Source: Anaeromyxobacter paludicola
GTDB taxonomy: Bacteria > Myxococcota > Myxococcia > Myxococcales > Anaeromyxobacteraceae
DNA length: 64,000 nt
Assembly (NCBI RefSeq): GCF_023169965.1
Contig: NZ_AP025592.1
Span: 2,108,001 to 2,172,000, forward strand
Reading direction: 5' to 3'
Every line of letters starts with the position of its first letter. The first letter of the stretch is position 1. The position numbers and the translations under genes are program-made. The notes under the pieces are model-generated. The model saw nothing but the letters and a program-made list of their open reading frames with translations, was not told the origin of the DNA and searched no databases. Below, one piece after another: positions 46,095 through 53,562 of this stretch.

Positions 46095-46123
46095 AGTATA
46101 GGCAACGCTCTCCCGGGTGTAAA
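46095..46123 (-). promoter_or_regulatory. Near-consensus sigma-70 promoter of the REC-HK operon
   Basis: On the minus strand: TTTACA (46123-46118), a 17-bp spacer, then TATACT (46100-46095). Each hexamer matches five of six consensus bases, the best promoter seen in this window. The start site would be near 46088, leaving a leader of about 24 nt with GGAGG before the GTG at 46064. Confidence 0.75.
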
Positions 46124-46158
46124 AAACCCGGTCCGAAAGCGTCAATTTCGACCCAGGG

Positions 46159-47550
46159 TCAGGCTTGCTGCTTGATCTCGGTCACGAGCCGGGCGAGCGA
46201 GGCCTTCGCGTCGCCGAAGAGCATCGAGGTCTTCGGGTCGTAGAACAGCTCGTTCTCGATGCCGGCGAACCCCGGGCTCATCGAGCGCTTCATCACGATG
46301 ATGCTCTTCGCGTCCTGCACCGCGAGGATGGGCATCCCGTAGATGGGGCTCCCCTTGTCGTGCTTGGCGGCCGGGTTCACCACGTCGTTGGCGCCGATGA
46401 CCAGGGCCACGTCGGCGTTCTGGAACTCGTGGTTGACCTCCTCCATGTCCTTGAGCTTGTCGTAGGGGACGTCGGCCTCGGCGAGGAGCACGTTCATGTG
46501 GCCCGGCATGCGGCCGGCCACCGGGTGGATGGCGTAGAGCACCTCGCCCCCGTTCTTCTCGACGAGGTCGGCCAGCTCGCGGACCTGGTGCTGCGCCTGC
46601 GCCACCGCCATCCCGTACCCCGGCACGACGATGACCTTGCGGGCGTAGGCGAGCTGGATGGCGGCGTCCTCCGCGGTGACCGCGTGCACCGTGAGCCCCT
46701 CGGCCAGCTTCTTCGCGGACTCGACCGGCGCGCCGAAGGCGCCGAAGAGCACGTTCCCGAAGGAGCGGTTCATCGCCTTCGACATGGCGATGGAGAGGAT
46801 GAAGCCGGAGGCGCCGTCGAGCGCGCCGGCGATGATGAGGACGTTGTTGCCGATGGCGAAGCCGGTCGCGCTCGAGGCGAGGCCGGCGTAGCTGTTGAGG
46901 AGCGACAGCACCACCGGCATGTCGGCGCCGCCGATGGGCACGACGAGCGACACGCCGACCGCGAAGGCGAGCGCCGCCATGAGGTAGAAGGCCCACGGGG
47001 TGGCCGGCTCGACCACCAGCCAGACGAAGAGCGCCACGGTGACGAGGAACAGCACCCCGTTGGCCGCGTTCTGGCCCTTGAAGGTGAGCGGGCGGCCCGG
47101 GAGGAGCTCCTGCAGCTTGCCGAAGGCGATGAAGCTGCCGGTCACGGTGAGCGCGCCGAAGAGCACCTCGAACCCGAGCGCGGCCATGCGGGCGTGGCCG
47201 ACCGCGCCGCCGTTCCCGGCGTTGTAGAACTCCGAGATGCCGACCAGCGTCGCCGCGAGCGCGCCGAACATGTGGCTGATGGCGATCCGCTGCGGCATGG
47301 CGGTCATCGGCACGAACATGCCGAGCGGGTAGCCGATGGCCGAGCCGAGCGCGAGCCCGAGCAGGATGAACCGGAAGTCCACGATCTGCTCGTGGAGCAG
47401 CGTGCCGACGATGGCGAGCAGCATGCCCACCGCCGCCTGCTGCATGCCGCGGCGGGCGGTGGCGGGCGCGGTGAGCGAGCGCAGGCCGAGGATGAACAGG
47501 ACCGAGGCGACGAGGTAGGTCGCCTGGATGAGGAGCTCGCGGGTGGTCAC
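46159..47550 (-). CDS. pntB: NAD(P) transhydrogenase beta subunit
   Basis: The membrane and NADP-binding subunit of proton-translocating transhydrogenase, which couples hydride transfer between NADH and NADP to the proton gradient. The 463-residue protein has about eight to nine transmembrane helices up to residue 260, then a soluble NADP domain with VVPGYGMAVAQAQHQVREL, HPVAGRMPGHMNVLLAEA and GANDVVNPAA, all family hallmarks. The GTG start overlaps the pntAB stop as GTGA. The length is standard. Confidence 0.96.
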   Translation of the reverse strand: MTTRELLIQATYLVASVLFILGLRSLTAPATARRGMQQAAVGMLLAIVGTLLHEQIVDFRFILLGLALGSAIGYPLGMFVPMTAMPQRIAISHMFGALAATLVGISEFYNAGNGGAVGHARMAALGFEVLFGALTVTGSFIAFGKLQELLPGRPLTFKGQNAANGVLFLVTVALFVWLVVEPATPWAFYLMAALAFAVGVSLVVPIGGADMPVVLSLLNSYAGLASSATGFAIGNNVLIIAGALDGASGFILSIAMSKAMNRSFGNVLFGAFGAPVESAKKLAEGLTVHAVTAEDAAIQLAYARKVIVVPGYGMAVAQAQHQVRELADLVEKNGGEVLYAIHPVAGRMPGHMNVLLAEADVPYDKLKDMEEVNHEFQNADVALVIGANDVVNPAAKHDKGSPIYGMPILAVQDAKSIIVMKRSMSPGFAGIENELFYDPKTSMLFGDAKASLARLVTEIKQQA

Positions 47551-47846
47551 TTCCGCTCCTCCGCCTTCGGCTTCTCGCGGGTGTGGAACATCTTGAGCAT
47601 GCGGTCGGTGATGAGGAACCCGCCCACCACGTTGATGGTGGCGCAGGTGACGGCGACGGTGCCGAGGACCGTGGCGACCGTGCTCTCGCGCGCGCCGGCG
47701 GCGACGATGGAGCCGACGAGCGAGATGCCGCTGATGGCGTTGGTGGCGCTCATGAGCGGGGTGTGGAGCAGCGTCGGCACCCGGGTGATGACCTGGTAGC
47801 CGACGAACCCGGCCAGCACGAAGACGTAGAGCGAGAGAATGGTCAC
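47547..47846 (-). CDS. pntAB: NAD(P) transhydrogenase alpha subunit, membrane part
   Basis: A 99-residue subunit with three predicted transmembrane helices (LSLYVFVLAGFVGYQVI, a middle segment from ISGISLVGSIVAAGA, and TVAVTCATINVVGGFLI). It contains the conserved TPLMSATNAISGI stretch. A separate small subunit is the three-gene arrangement known from Rhodospirillum. The GTG overlaps the pntAA stop by 4 nt. Confidence 0.95.
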   Translation of the reverse strand: MTILSLYVFVLAGFVGYQVITRVPTLLHTPLMSATNAISGISLVGSIVAAGARESTVATVLGTVAVTCATINVVGGFLITDRMLKMFHTREKPKAEERK

Positions 47847-48946
47847 GGCTTCCTCACCTCCCCCTGGTGCACCACCGCCATGGCCCCGGTGATCTCGTCG
47901 GCGACGTCGAGGGCCAGCGCGCCGTCCCTCACGAGGTGCTGCGCGAGCGCGAGCAGGTTGCGGGCGTACATCTGGCTCGCGTGGAGCGGCAGCGTCGCGG
48001 GCAGGTTGAGCGGCCCGAGCACCGTCACCCCCGCCTCCTGCACCGTCTCGCCCGCCCGGGTGAGCTCGCAGTTGCCGCCGCTCTCCGCGGCGAGATCCAC
48101 GATCACCGCGCCGGGCCGCATCGCCCGGACCATGTCGCGGGTGAGGAGGCGCGGCGCCGGCCGGCCCGGGACCTGGGCGGTGGTGATGACGAGGTCCTGG
48201 TCGACGACGTGCTTGCCCACCGCCTCGAGCACCAGCCGCTGCTGCTCCTCGGCGAGCTCCCTGGCGTAGCCGCCCTGCCCCTCCGCCTGGACCTGCGCCG
48301 CCGCGACGAAGGTGGCCCCGAGCGACTGGACCTGCTCCTTCACCGCCGGGCGCACGTCGAAGGCCGAGACCACCGCGCCGAGCCGCCGCGCCGTGGCGAT
48401 GGCCTGGAGCCCGGCCACCCCGGCGCCGAGGATGAACGCCTTCGCCGGCGCGAGCGTCCCGGCCGCGGTGGTGAGCATGGGCAGGATCTTGCCCATGGCG
48501 GAGGCGCCGAGGAGCACCGCCTTGTAGCCCGCGAGCGTGGCCTGGGAGGAGAGCGCGTCCATCGACTGGGCCCGCGTGATCCGGGGGACGAGCTCCATGG
48601 CGAGGGCGCTGGCCCGACGGCGCGAGAGGACGGGCAGCAGCCCCGGCCGCGCCGCCGCGGGCAGGAACGAGACGAGCGTGGCGCCCTCGGCGAGCGGCTC
48701 GGCCTCCTCCGGCCGGGGCGGCTGGACCTTGAGCCAGAGCGCGGCGCCGGCGAGCGCCTCGGCCGGGCCGGCGGCCAGCATCGCCCCCGCCGCCGCGTAG
48801 GCCTCGTCGGGGAAGCCGGCGGAGAGCCCCGCCCCGCGCTCCACCGCGACCTCGAGCTTCAGCCGGGCGAGGCGGGTCACCACCTCCGGCACCACCGCCA
48901 CACGCCGTTCCCCCGGCGCCGTCTCCCGGACCACCGCGATGCGCAT
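47843..48946 (-). CDS. pntAA: NAD(P) transhydrogenase alpha subunit, NAD-binding part
   Basis: A 367-residue soluble NAD(H)-binding subunit related to alanine dehydrogenase. It shows the N-terminal RIAVVRETAPGERRVAVVPE, the RITRAQSMDALSSQATLAGYKAVL segment and the NAD-binding turn LGAGVAGLQAIATA. The loop RPAPRLLTRDMV and DLAAESGGNCELT are typical of PntA. It heads the pntAA-pntAB-pntB operon and is divergent from the gene at 49148 across 200 bp. Confidence 0.95.
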   Translation of the reverse strand: MRIAVVRETAPGERRVAVVPEVVTRLARLKLEVAVERGAGLSAGFPDEAYAAAGAMLAAGPAEALAGAALWLKVQPPRPEEAEPLAEGATLVSFLPAAARPGLLPVLSRRRASALAMELVPRITRAQSMDALSSQATLAGYKAVLLGASAMGKILPMLTTAAGTLAPAKAFILGAGVAGLQAIATARRLGAVVSAFDVRPAVKEQVQSLGATFVAAAQVQAEGQGGYARELAEEQQRLVLEAVGKHVVDQDLVITTAQVPGRPAPRLLTRDMVRAMRPGAVIVDLAAESGGNCELTRAGETVQEAGVTVLGPLNLPATLPLHASQMYARNLLALAQHLVRDGALALDVADEITGAMAVVHQGEVRKP

Positions 48947-49147
48947 CGGCCGACGCTCCTCCCGCGCCCCTTCGCGGGCGCCGTCCCAGGGATGTTATGC
49001 CGGGACGGGCCCGGAGGGGGTCCGAAATGGGTGCCAGCATTGACGCACGGTGAAGACCGGCCGGCGGGCACCGCGTCCGCGACCCGGTTAGATCCCGCGC
49101 CAGATGTGGCCCACGCGGAACCAGCGCGAGGACGCGGCGGAGGCGCC
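48947..49147. other. Divergent intergenic region, pntAA and 49148 gene
   Basis: About 200 bp separate the pntAA start and the GTG at 49148. A TTAGAT sequence at 49089-49094 is a weak plus-strand -10 candidate. I see no clear -35, operator or hairpin. Confidence 0.3.
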
Positions 49148-49693
49148 GTGACCTTCCGGCGCGCCATCCTCGCCGTCCTGGTGCTCGCGCTCGGCGGCGG
49201 CGCGAGCGTGGTGGGCGCGGTGCTGGCGCGCCACCCGAGCCGGCTCTTCGCCGGCCGCGCCTACCGCTCGCCCGAGGCCCGCGCCGCGCTCCGGCGCGCG
49301 CTCGAGGGGCGCCGCGAGGCGCTGGCCCGCGCGGCCGAGGGCGCGGGGCGCGCCGTCGAGGCGGCCGCCGGCGGCGATCCCCGCGCGCCCATCCGGGCGC
49401 TCGCGGCGGGGCAGGCGCTCGCGCACGCCACCTCGGCGCTCCTGCCGCTCGTGGAGCCTCCCGCCCGGCCCGAGCTGGAGCGGCAGTTCGCCCTGCTCCA
49501 CCGCTCGCTCGCCGACCTCGACCGGCGCAGCGCCGCCGGCGCGTGGGCCGAGGCCGCCGGAACCCCGGCCGTCGCCTGCGCCGCGGCCTGCCTCGCCCCC
49601 CGCGACCGCTGCTGGGCCGCCGCCGGCCCTCACGCCCCCCGGTGCGAGGGGCTGGGGCTGGAGGCGGCCGCCTGCGCGATCCGCTGTCGCTGA
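49148..49693 (+). CDS. Hypothetical membrane-anchored Cys-rich protein
   Basis: A 181-residue protein. A hydrophobic N-terminal segment (AILAVLVLALGGGASVVGAVLA) is a signal anchor or signal peptide. The middle is Ala/Arg/Glu-rich and helical. The last 40 residues hold six cysteines in the order CxxxC, C, C, CxxxC, ending AACAIRCR, which suggests disulfides or a metal site outside the cytoplasm. Codon third positions are nearly all G/C in this frame. I do not recognise a family. Confidence 0.6.
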   Translation: MTFRRAILAVLVLALGGGASVVGAVLARHPSRLFAGRAYRSPEARAALRRALEGRREALARAAEGAGRAVEAAAGGDPRAPIRALAAGQALAHATSALLPLVEPPARPELERQFALLHRSLADLDRRSAAGAWAEAAGTPAVACAAACLAPRDRCWAAAGPHAPRCEGLGLEAAACAIRCR

Positions 49694-49733
49694 CCCGGCC
49701 GGGACCCGGCGTCGCCGGCGCGACGCCAGAAAC

Positions 49734-49761
49734 CTGACATTCGCGCGTCCCCGGCTATCCT
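49734..49761 (+). promoter_or_regulatory. Candidate promoter of the DUF1643 gene
   Basis: CTGACA (49734-49739), a 16-bp spacer, then TATCCT (49756-49761). The -35 matches five and the -10 four consensus positions. The start site would be near 49768, with GGAG at 49794-49797 before the GTG at 49806. Confidence 0.45.
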
Positions 49762-49805
49762 GCAGGCGATGGCGGACGGTATCGCGTCCGCCCGGAGCCG
49801 GACGC

Positions 49806-50372
49806 GTGAACGCGCGAGCCCACCCGCTGGTGGCCCTGAGAGAGGCCGAGGACCCGCCCGAGCCGCGCTGGCTGGCGCAGGATGCGGAGCTCTCGCCCTG
49901 CGGCCGCTACCGCTACCGGCTCACGCGGGTCTGGGACCGGGCGCGCCCGCGCTGCCTCTGGGTGATGCTCAACCCGAGCGCCGCCGACGCCGAGCGGCTC
50001 GATCCCACCACCCGGCGCTGCTTCGCCTTCTCGGCGTCGTGGGGCTGCGGCGGGCTCGAGGTGGCGAACCTCTTCGCGCTGCGCTCGAGCGACCCGGCCG
50101 CGCTCTACCGGGAGCCGCCGGTGGACGCGCCCGGCGAGGAGGGGCGCAACGACCGCACGCTGCTCGCGCTCGCTCGCGAGGCCGACCTGGTGGTCGCCGC
50201 CTGGGGCGCGCACGGCCGGCTCGCCGGCCGCGGCGAGGAGGTGGCGCGGCTCCTGGCGCGGGCCGGGCCGGTGCACGTGGTCCGCTTCACCGCCGACGGC
50301 AGCCCGGGCCACCCGCTCTACCTGCCCGCCTCGGCCACCCCCCAGCTCTGGCTCGGCGGCACGGGCGAGTGA
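49806..50372 (+). CDS. DUF1643 domain protein
   Basis: A 188-residue soluble protein of the DUF1643 family, recognised by the succession YRYRLTRVWD, LWVMLNPSAADAERLDPTTRR, LEVANLFALRS and VVAAWGAHG. The family is widespread and of unknown function, often near phage or DNA-related genes, but here it stands alone. The GTG start has GGAG at 8 nt. There is no membrane segment. Family assignment is strong and function unknown. Confidence 0.85.
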   Translation: MNARAHPLVALREAEDPPEPRWLAQDAELSPCGRYRYRLTRVWDRARPRCLWVMLNPSAADAERLDPTTRRCFAFSASWGCGGLEVANLFALRSSDPAALYREPPVDAPGEEGRNDRTLLALAREADLVVAAWGAHGRLAGRGEEVARLLARAGPVHVVRFTADGSPGHPLYLPASATPQLWLGGTGE

Positions 50373-50423
50373 CCCCGGCCGGCCACCTCGCGCGGCGGCC
50401 GCTCCCCCGGCGCCGGCGCGCGG

Positions 50424-50873
50424 CTAGGCCGCTGGCTCGCGCCCGGCGGCGCGCGCCTCGAGCTCCTTGAGCCGCTTCCCGAGCTCCTTCTCGCGCTGGA
50501 AGCGCCGGGTGACGTCGCGGATGACCGCCGCCGGCCCGAGGATGGCGCCGGCCTCGTCGCGCAGCATCTGGATGGTGAACTCGATGGAGAGGGTCCGGCC
50601 GTCCTTGGCGAGGGCCGGCACCGCCAGGAGCTCGCCCTTGCCGTAGCGCGACTGGCCCGTCGCCATCACCCGGTCGTAGCCGTCCCAGTGCCGGGCCCGC
50701 AGCCGCTCCGGGATGATGAGGTCCATCGACTGGCCCACCGCCTCGGCGGCGGTGTAGCCGAAGATCGCCTCGGCGCCGGCGTTCCAGAGCCGGATGACGC
50801 CCTGGGCGTCGCCCAGGATGATCGCGTCGGGAGAGCCCTCCACGATCTCGCGACAGATCCGATCGAGGTCCAT
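50424..50873 (-). CDS. Stand-alone PAS-domain protein
   Basis: A 149-residue protein consisting of one PAS domain (about 8-125) and a short C-terminal coiled coil (REKELGKRLKELEARAA). It has the typical IVEGSPDAIILGDAQGVIRLWN and ILGPAAVIRDVTRR segments. The ATG at 50873 is preceded by GGAGGAG at 6 nt, so an upstream in-frame ATG at 50939 is not preferred. With no output domain it must signal by binding a partner, perhaps one of the many soluble kinases. No cofactor residue is identifiable. Confidence 0.85.
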   Translation of the reverse strand: MDLDRICREIVEGSPDAIILGDAQGVIRLWNAGAEAIFGYTAAEAVGQSMDLIIPERLRARHWDGYDRVMATGQSRYGKGELLAVPALAKDGRTLSIEFTIQMLRDEAGAILGPAAVIRDVTRRFQREKELGKRLKELEARAAGREPAA

Positions 50874-51022
50874 GTCGGCCTCCTCCGCGCCGGGGGTCGG
50901 CGGCACCCCTTCCTTCGCCGGGCGGGAGCCCGTCCGCAAGCCGAAGGGGCAGCCCGCACCCTCCCGGGCGACCCGGCGCGCGCGGCGCCGGATGGTGCTA
51001 GCTTCGGCTTCGAGGACACCTC

Positions 51023-51640
51023 TTGGAGAGCGCCATCTCCACCTCGGCCCTCCAGGCCGCCTACGGGATCGCCACGCGCGACGACCCGCGCCTCGCCGCG
51101 CCCGCGGCGGACGTGGCCACGCTCGCCGCGCCCACCGATCGCGTCACCCTCTCCGACGAGGCCCGCGCGGCCGCGGCGCGGAAGGACCCCAACCCGCAGC
51201 GCGGCGGCGACCTCGGGAAGGGCGACGGGCGGTCGCTCACGCCGGAGCAGCAGGCGGAGGTGCTCAAGCTCTCGGCGCGCGACGCGCACGTGCGGCAGCA
51301 CGAGGCGGCGCACCAGGCCGCGGGCGCCGGGCTGACGGGCGGCGCCTCCTTCAGCTACCAGACCGGCCCGGACGGCCGGAGCTACGCCGTCGGCGGCGAG
51401 GTCCCCATCCGGCTCGCCGCCGGGCGCACGCCGAGCGAGACCATCGCCAACGCGCGCCGGGTCCGGGCCGCCGCGCTGGCCCCCAGCGACCCCTCCGGCG
51501 CCGACCTCTCGATCGCCTCGGCGGCGTCCCAGCTGGAGCAGGAGGCCGAGGCGCAGGAGCGGAGCGACGCCGCGCAGGGGGCGAGCGGCAAGGCCCGCGC
51601 CGCCACCGACGCCTACGCGCGCGTGGCCACGGCTGCCTGA
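51023..51640 (+). CDS. SprA-family putative metalloprotease
   Basis: A 205-residue protein of the SprA/CJM1_0395-type putative metalloprotease family. It contains the zinc-protease motif HEAAH within VRQHEAAHQAAGAG, then SYQTGPDGRSYAVGGEVPI and the TIANARRVRAAALAPSDPSGADLSIA stretch, the family core. The N-terminal 75 residues are polar and probably flexible. The start is a TTG with GAGG at 8 nt. No signal peptide is seen. Biological substrates of this family are not known to me. Confidence 0.82.
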   Translation: MESAISTSALQAAYGIATRDDPRLAAPAADVATLAAPTDRVTLSDEARAAAARKDPNPQRGGDLGKGDGRSLTPEQQAEVLKLSARDAHVRQHEAAHQAAGAGLTGGASFSYQTGPDGRSYAVGGEVPIRLAAGRTPSETIANARRVRAAALAPSDPSGADLSIASAASQLEQEAEAQERSDAAQGASGKARAATDAYARVATAA

Positions 51641-51720
51641 CGGGCGGGCGGGCCGCAGGGCCCGCCTCCCCCGGCGGGCAGCTCTGGCGCTCCGCTCTAG
51701 GACCACGGCCGGCCCGAGCC

Positions 51721-51726
51721 TAAGCT
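51721..51726 (+). promoter_or_regulatory. -10-like hexamer of the REC gene
   Basis: TAAGCT ends exactly 6 nt before the ATG at 51733, fitting a leaderless transcript. No Shine-Dalgarno is present between them. Confidence 0.35.
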
Positions 51727-51732
51727 GCGGGC

Positions 51733-52134
51733 ATGGGGTGCCCCAGGGTGCTGGTCGTCGAGTCGGACGCGGCGATCCGCGAGGTGCTGCGCGAGTGCCT
51801 CGAAGCCGAGGGGTACCCGGTCTGCCCCGCCGCCGACTACGGGGAGGCCCGCAGGATGGTCGAGGCCGGCTGCTCGCCGGTGGCGGTGATCCTCGACGTC
51901 GCCTTCCCGCTCGACGGGGCGCTCGGCACGCTGCGCCTGCTGCGCGAGACCGAGTGGGTCCACGAGGCGCCGCTGCTCCTCACCACCGCCTTCCCGGTGC
52001 CCGCCGGCGCGCGCGCCACGGCGCCGGTGCTCGAGAAGCCCTACGAGCTCGCCACGCTGCTCGCGACGCTCCGGGCGGTCCTCGCCGCCCCGCGGCGCGA
52101 CGCGTCGCTCGGCCTCCCCGCCCTGCCCGCCTGA
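51733..52134 (+). CDS. Single-domain response regulator
   Basis: A 133-residue receiver-only protein. The acidic pocket is ESD (VLVVESDAAIRE), the phospho-Asp is in VILDVAFPLDG, the switch Thr in LLLTTAF and the Lys in VLEKPYE. All functional positions are filled, although ESD replaces the usual DD pair. The C-terminal 15 residues are a Pro/Ala/Leu tail. It could be a phosphate shuttle or sink for the orphan kinases in the region, but no kinase is adjacent. Confidence 0.85.
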   Translation: MGCPRVLVVESDAAIREVLRECLEAEGYPVCPAADYGEARRMVEAGCSPVAVILDVAFPLDGALGTLRLLRETEWVHEAPLLLTTAFPVPAGARATAPVLEKPYELATLLATLRAVLAAPRRDASLGLPALPA

Positions 52135-52156
52135 CGTCCGGACGCCGCGCCCCTCG

Positions 52157-52738
52157 CTAGCCCGCGAGCCCCGCGAGCGCCGCGGCGAGCCCGCCCAGGC
52201 CGAGCGCCAGCGAGACGCGCCAGACCAGCCGGCTGCGCGCCAGCGCCGCCACCGCGCCGAGCGCGATGGCGACCTGGAACAGCGCCACCCCGAGGGCGAA
52301 CCGGTGGTGGAGGTGCATGAGGTGGCCCGCCTCGGCGGTCCGCTCGTCGCGGGCCCGCTCCTTCTCCCGGGCCTTCGCGGCCAGCTCCTCCTGCTCGTCG
52401 GCGTAGCGCATCCGGGCGTCGGCGGCGGCGGGGGGCGGGGTCTTGCCGGCGGCGAGCCAGGCGGCCGCGACGGCGTCCTGCACCGCCCCCTTCACGCCCT
52501 TGGCCTGGAAGTGGGCCCAGCCGTCGGAGGCCTCGGCCTGCAGCCGCGTGGCCTCGGTCTCCAGCCGGAGCGCCTCGTTGACCGTGGCGCCGGCGCGCAG
52601 CGAGGTGATGGCGGCGAGCGCCGCCAGGATCGCCGTGGTGAGGGCGATGCGGCGCAAGAGCCCGCCGCCCTCCCGCTCCAGCTCCTCGTCGATCCTCTCG
52701 CGGAGGGCGTCGGTGTCGATCTCGGGCTCGTCCGGCAT
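52157..52738 (-). CDS. DUF4337-like membrane protein
   Basis: A 193-residue inner-membrane protein. An acidic N-terminus (DALRERIDEELERE) is followed by TM1 at about 30-48, a soluble helical loop with QAKGVKGAVQDAVAAAW and an Arg/Glu-rich coiled coil, and two closely spaced C-terminal TM helices. The layout and the short segments around the loop match the DUF4337 family as I remember it. Function is unknown. Confidence 0.72.
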   Translation of the reverse strand: MPDEPEIDTDALRERIDEELEREGGGLLRRIALTTAILAALAAITSLRAGATVNEALRLETEATRLQAEASDGWAHFQAKGVKGAVQDAVAAAWLAAGKTPPPAAADARMRYADEQEELAAKAREKERARDERTAEAGHLMHLHHRFALGVALFQVAIALGAVAALARSRLVWRVSLALGLGGLAAALAGLAG

Positions 52739-52896
52739 GGGGCGCGACCGTAGCCGCTCCGGCGGGGGCCGGGCAAGCGCCGCGGCGGCCCGCGGACGCG
52801 CCCTCCCCGACGGCCGTCCCACGCTCGCTCCCACCTTTCCCCACCGGCCGTGCGACCGGCGTGGAGTGGTATCCTCGCAGGCACAGGAGCCGCTCC

Positions 52897-53562
52897 ATGG
52901 ACATCCGCCAGGCCCTCGTGGACGCCGTCCGGCGCGCCGACCGCGCTGGCGCCAACGCGCTCCTCGAGGAGTGGGAGCGGGAGCACGGGCACGCGCGGCT
53001 CCTGGGCGAGGTGCTCGAGCCGACGCTCCGCGCCATCGGCGAGGAGTGGAGCACCGCCGACACCTTCACCGTCGCGCAGGTCTACGTGGCCGCCAAGGTG
53101 GCCGGCGACGCCCTGCAGCGGATCGCCGAGCGCGCGCCGCGCAGCGCCGCACCGGCGTCCCGGGGCGCGGTGATCATCGGGAACGTCGAGGAGGACTTCC
53201 ACTCGCTCGGCCGGCGCCTCCTCGGGACGTTCCTCTCCACCGAGGGCTGGTCGGTGCGCGACCTCGGGAACGACGTCCCGGCCGGCACCTTCGTGGACGA
53301 GGCGCTGGCGGCGGGGGCCCGGGTGATCGGCGTGTCCGCCATGATGCTCACCACCGCGCGCAACATCGCCCGCGTCCGCGAGGAGATCGACCGGCGGGGG
53401 CTCCGGGGCCGGCTGCAGCTCGCGGTGGGCGGCGCGGTGTTCCTGGTCCGGCCCGGCCTCGTCGAGGAGGTGGGCGGCGACGGCACCGCCTCCAACGCGC
53501 TCGGCGCCGCGGAGCTGTTCGAGCGGCTCTGGGCCCGGTCGCTCGCGGCGGAGGGCGCGTGA
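52897..53562 (+). CDS. Corrinoid (cobalamin-binding) protein
   Basis: A 221-residue soluble protein with an N-terminal B12-binding helical cap (about 1-80, like MtaC/MtbC and methionine synthase) and a Rossmann-type cobalamin domain. The Co-ligating motif D-x-H-x-x-G is present as DFHSLG (Asp 100, His 102, Gly 105), with GVSAMMLTT and AVGGAVF matching the SxL and GG corrinoid contacts. The ATG follows AGGAG at 8 nt. It is the first gene of a four-gene operon with 4-nt overlaps (UroD-like, DUF1638, hybrid kinase). Classical relatives carry methyl groups. No cognate substrate methyltransferase (MtaB-type) is present in the window. Confidence 0.9.
   Translation: MDIRQALVDAVRRADRAGANALLEEWEREHGHARLLGEVLEPTLRAIGEEWSTADTFTVAQVYVAAKVAGDALQRIAERAPRSAAPASRGAVIIGNVEEDFHSLGRRLLGTFLSTEGWSVRDLGNDVPAGTFVDEALAAGARVIGVSAMMLTTARNIARVREEIDRRGLRGRLQLAVGGAVFLVRPGLVEEVGGDGTASNALGAAELFERLWARSLAAEGA

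Noticed and set aside
46124-46158. Terminator after pntB
   Set aside because: Only a 5-bp CGAAA/TTTCG stem several bases before a T-run that is itself part of the next promoter's -35 region; too weak to call.
49088-49633. Minus-strand 181-codon frame opposite the Cys-rich exported protein
   Set aside because: The plus-strand frame has a hydrophobic leader, GC3 bias and an ordered cysteine pattern; the minus frame is low complexity.
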